Below, one piece after another: positions 5,439 to 6,141 of a stretch of DNA of 6,141 bases (the stretch's first letter is position 1; each line of letters begins with the position of its first letter). Below the pieces are notes generated by a model, which saw nothing but the letters and a program-made list of their open reading frames with translations, was not told where the DNA came from and ran no database searches. The stretch is taken from positions 1-6,141 of the forward strand of contig JAKQSG010000044.1 in assembly GCA_029563245.1 (NCBI GenBank), read 5' to 3'. Source of the stretch: Candidatus Omnitrophota bacterium (lineage in GTDB: Bacteria > Omnitrophota > Gorgyraeia > Gygaellales > Profunditerraquicolaceae). A program made the translations under genes and the position numbers.

Positions 5439-6141
5439 TTACCTTCCCTCTTTAAAGTTCTTGCAGGTCAACGAGAAACTAGTCACATAAACCTTATCCA
5501 CCTGGACCTGATTAATCGTAGTTATGCTTATATCGGTAAAATATTTGGTAAATACCAAATCCAGCTTTAAATTAGCAAGAAACTTGTTTACTGCCTCAAA
5601 CTCCTTATCGCTGTCCTTAAGGTAACATAACCCTCCGAGAATAAGTTCTGCATTGTCATCCTTAGTCTTATCTAAAGTAAGTTTAGTAAGCCAGATACCG
5701 GAGGGGACCGAACGCGGTATGGAATCTAAAGCCTCAGTGACATATAGTTGTTTTTTTATTAAGGCATCCAGCCTGCTTAGCCTTATCCTGTATTTCTCGC
5801 TGATCTCATCAAATCCCTGCGAAGAAAGATTATTATCTATATTTTTTACCTTAATCCTGTTACTTATCACATTTTGCAGGTCTTTTTGAAATGGTATAGC
5901 CTGATACATCCCGTAACCAAAGGCGATAGCGCAAATTAACCCCCCGAGAATAACCATACGGTAATCAATTTTTACAGACTTAAAGAGCGAAGCTGCATCT
6001 ATCCTCAACCCGGGCATATTTGCCTGAGTCCCCCCTGCTTTCCTCTGGGCCAGATTTATTTTTATATCATCGGCGAATGCGCTGCATAAAGATGCCCCGT
6101 AGCCCTTGATAAGCCCTGACGAGTAGGCACGCGGCTTGCCT
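5439..6141 (-). CDS. pilN: PilN, probably the C-terminal part of a PilM-PilN (GspL-like) fusion; 5' end outside window
   Basis: PilN is the bitopic partner of PilO, and its cytoplasmic N terminus (INLLP-type motif) docks on the actin-like PilM. From the Met at 6017 onward the sequence gives a membrane helix (residues 20-40, MVILGGLICAIAFGYGMYQA), a coiled coil (about 45-92) and a ferredoxin-like periplasmic domain with SIPRSVPSGIWLTKLTLD (99-116) and the LILGGLCY strand. The frame does not begin there: it stays open for 41 more codons to the window edge (first full codon at 6140). That part reads GLIKGYGASLCSAF and then DDIKINL, which looks like a PilM C-terminal helix running into the PilN INL motif. 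The other two minus-strand frames both stop soon after the edge. I therefore infer a PilM-PilN fusion like GspL (actin-like domain, helix, periplasmic domain). The alternative is a separate PilN starting at 6017, where a GGGGGG lies about 12 bases upstream. The PilN part is secure; the fusion is about 65% likely. Confidence 0.85.
   Translation of the reverse strand, partial: GKPRAYSSGLIKGYGASLCSAFADDIKINLAQRKAGGTQANMPGLRIDAASLFKSVKIDYRMVILGGLICAIAFGYGMYQAIPFQKDLQNVISNRIKVKNIDNNLSSQGFDEISEKYRIRLSRLDALIKKQLYVTEALDSIPRSVPSGIWLTKLTLDKTKDDNAELILGGLCYLKDSDKEFEAVNKFLANLKLDLVFTKYFTDISITTINQVQVDKVYVTSFSLTCKNFKEGR
5442..5450 (-). promoter_or_regulatory. Shine-Dalgarno of pilO inside the last pilN codons
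   Basis: The minus strand reads GAGGGAAGG, four bases before the pilO ATG (eight from the GAGGG core). It lies inside the pilN C-terminal codons (Lys-Glu-Gly-Arg-stop) and supports the pilO start at 5437. Confidence 0.75.

Noticed and set aside
6060..6141. A PilM C terminus ending in one of the other two minus-strand frames
   Set aside because: Those frames stop within about 30 codons of the edge and give compositions unlike a PilM end. The frame continuous with PilN gives the better PilM/PilN-like sequence, though the window is too short to be certain.

Overview
All genes in this window lie on the minus strand. It is a near-gapless part of one operon for a type IV pilus (T4P) assembly machine or a closely related type II secretion (T2SS)-like machine. 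In transcription order (right to left) it encodes a PilM/PilN (GspL-like) protein whose 5' end is cut by the window edge, PilO (GspM-like), a PilP/GspC-like periplasmic linker, a PilQ/GspD-type secretin, the assembly ATPase PilB/GspE, and the platform membrane protein PilC/GspF, cut at position 1. Gene junctions are +1, -4, +10, +14 and -1 bp, so the genes are almost certainly co-transcribed. No promoter, terminator, RNA gene, mobile element or CRISPR array is visible, and no stretch of even 50 bp is non-coding.

Together the products span a diderm envelope. PilB hydrolyses ATP in the cytoplasm and drives PilC in the inner membrane to add or expel pilin or pseudopilin subunits. The PilM domain and the PilN/PilO bitopic pair form the inner-membrane alignment complex. 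The PilP-like protein bridges this to the secretin pore in the outer membrane. No pilin, prepilin peptidase or PilT is inside the window, so pilus and secretion roles cannot be told apart here.

The secretin implies a Gram-negative-type (diderm) organism. The moderate GC content (roughly 42-45% by eye), compact secretin, PilM-PilN continuity and PilP without a lipobox look unlike proteobacterial pil operons. They would fit an uncultured diderm lineage such as Omnitrophota or another PVC-type or Elusimicrobiota-like group; this placement is only a guess from style. I see no unknown biological system. The points most worth checking are the probable PilM-PilN fusion, a well-formed MshEN-type c-di-GMP motif pair in PilB, the lipobox-free PilP/GspC hybrid, and a Ser-rich insert in the secretin encoded by a 12-bp tandem repeat.
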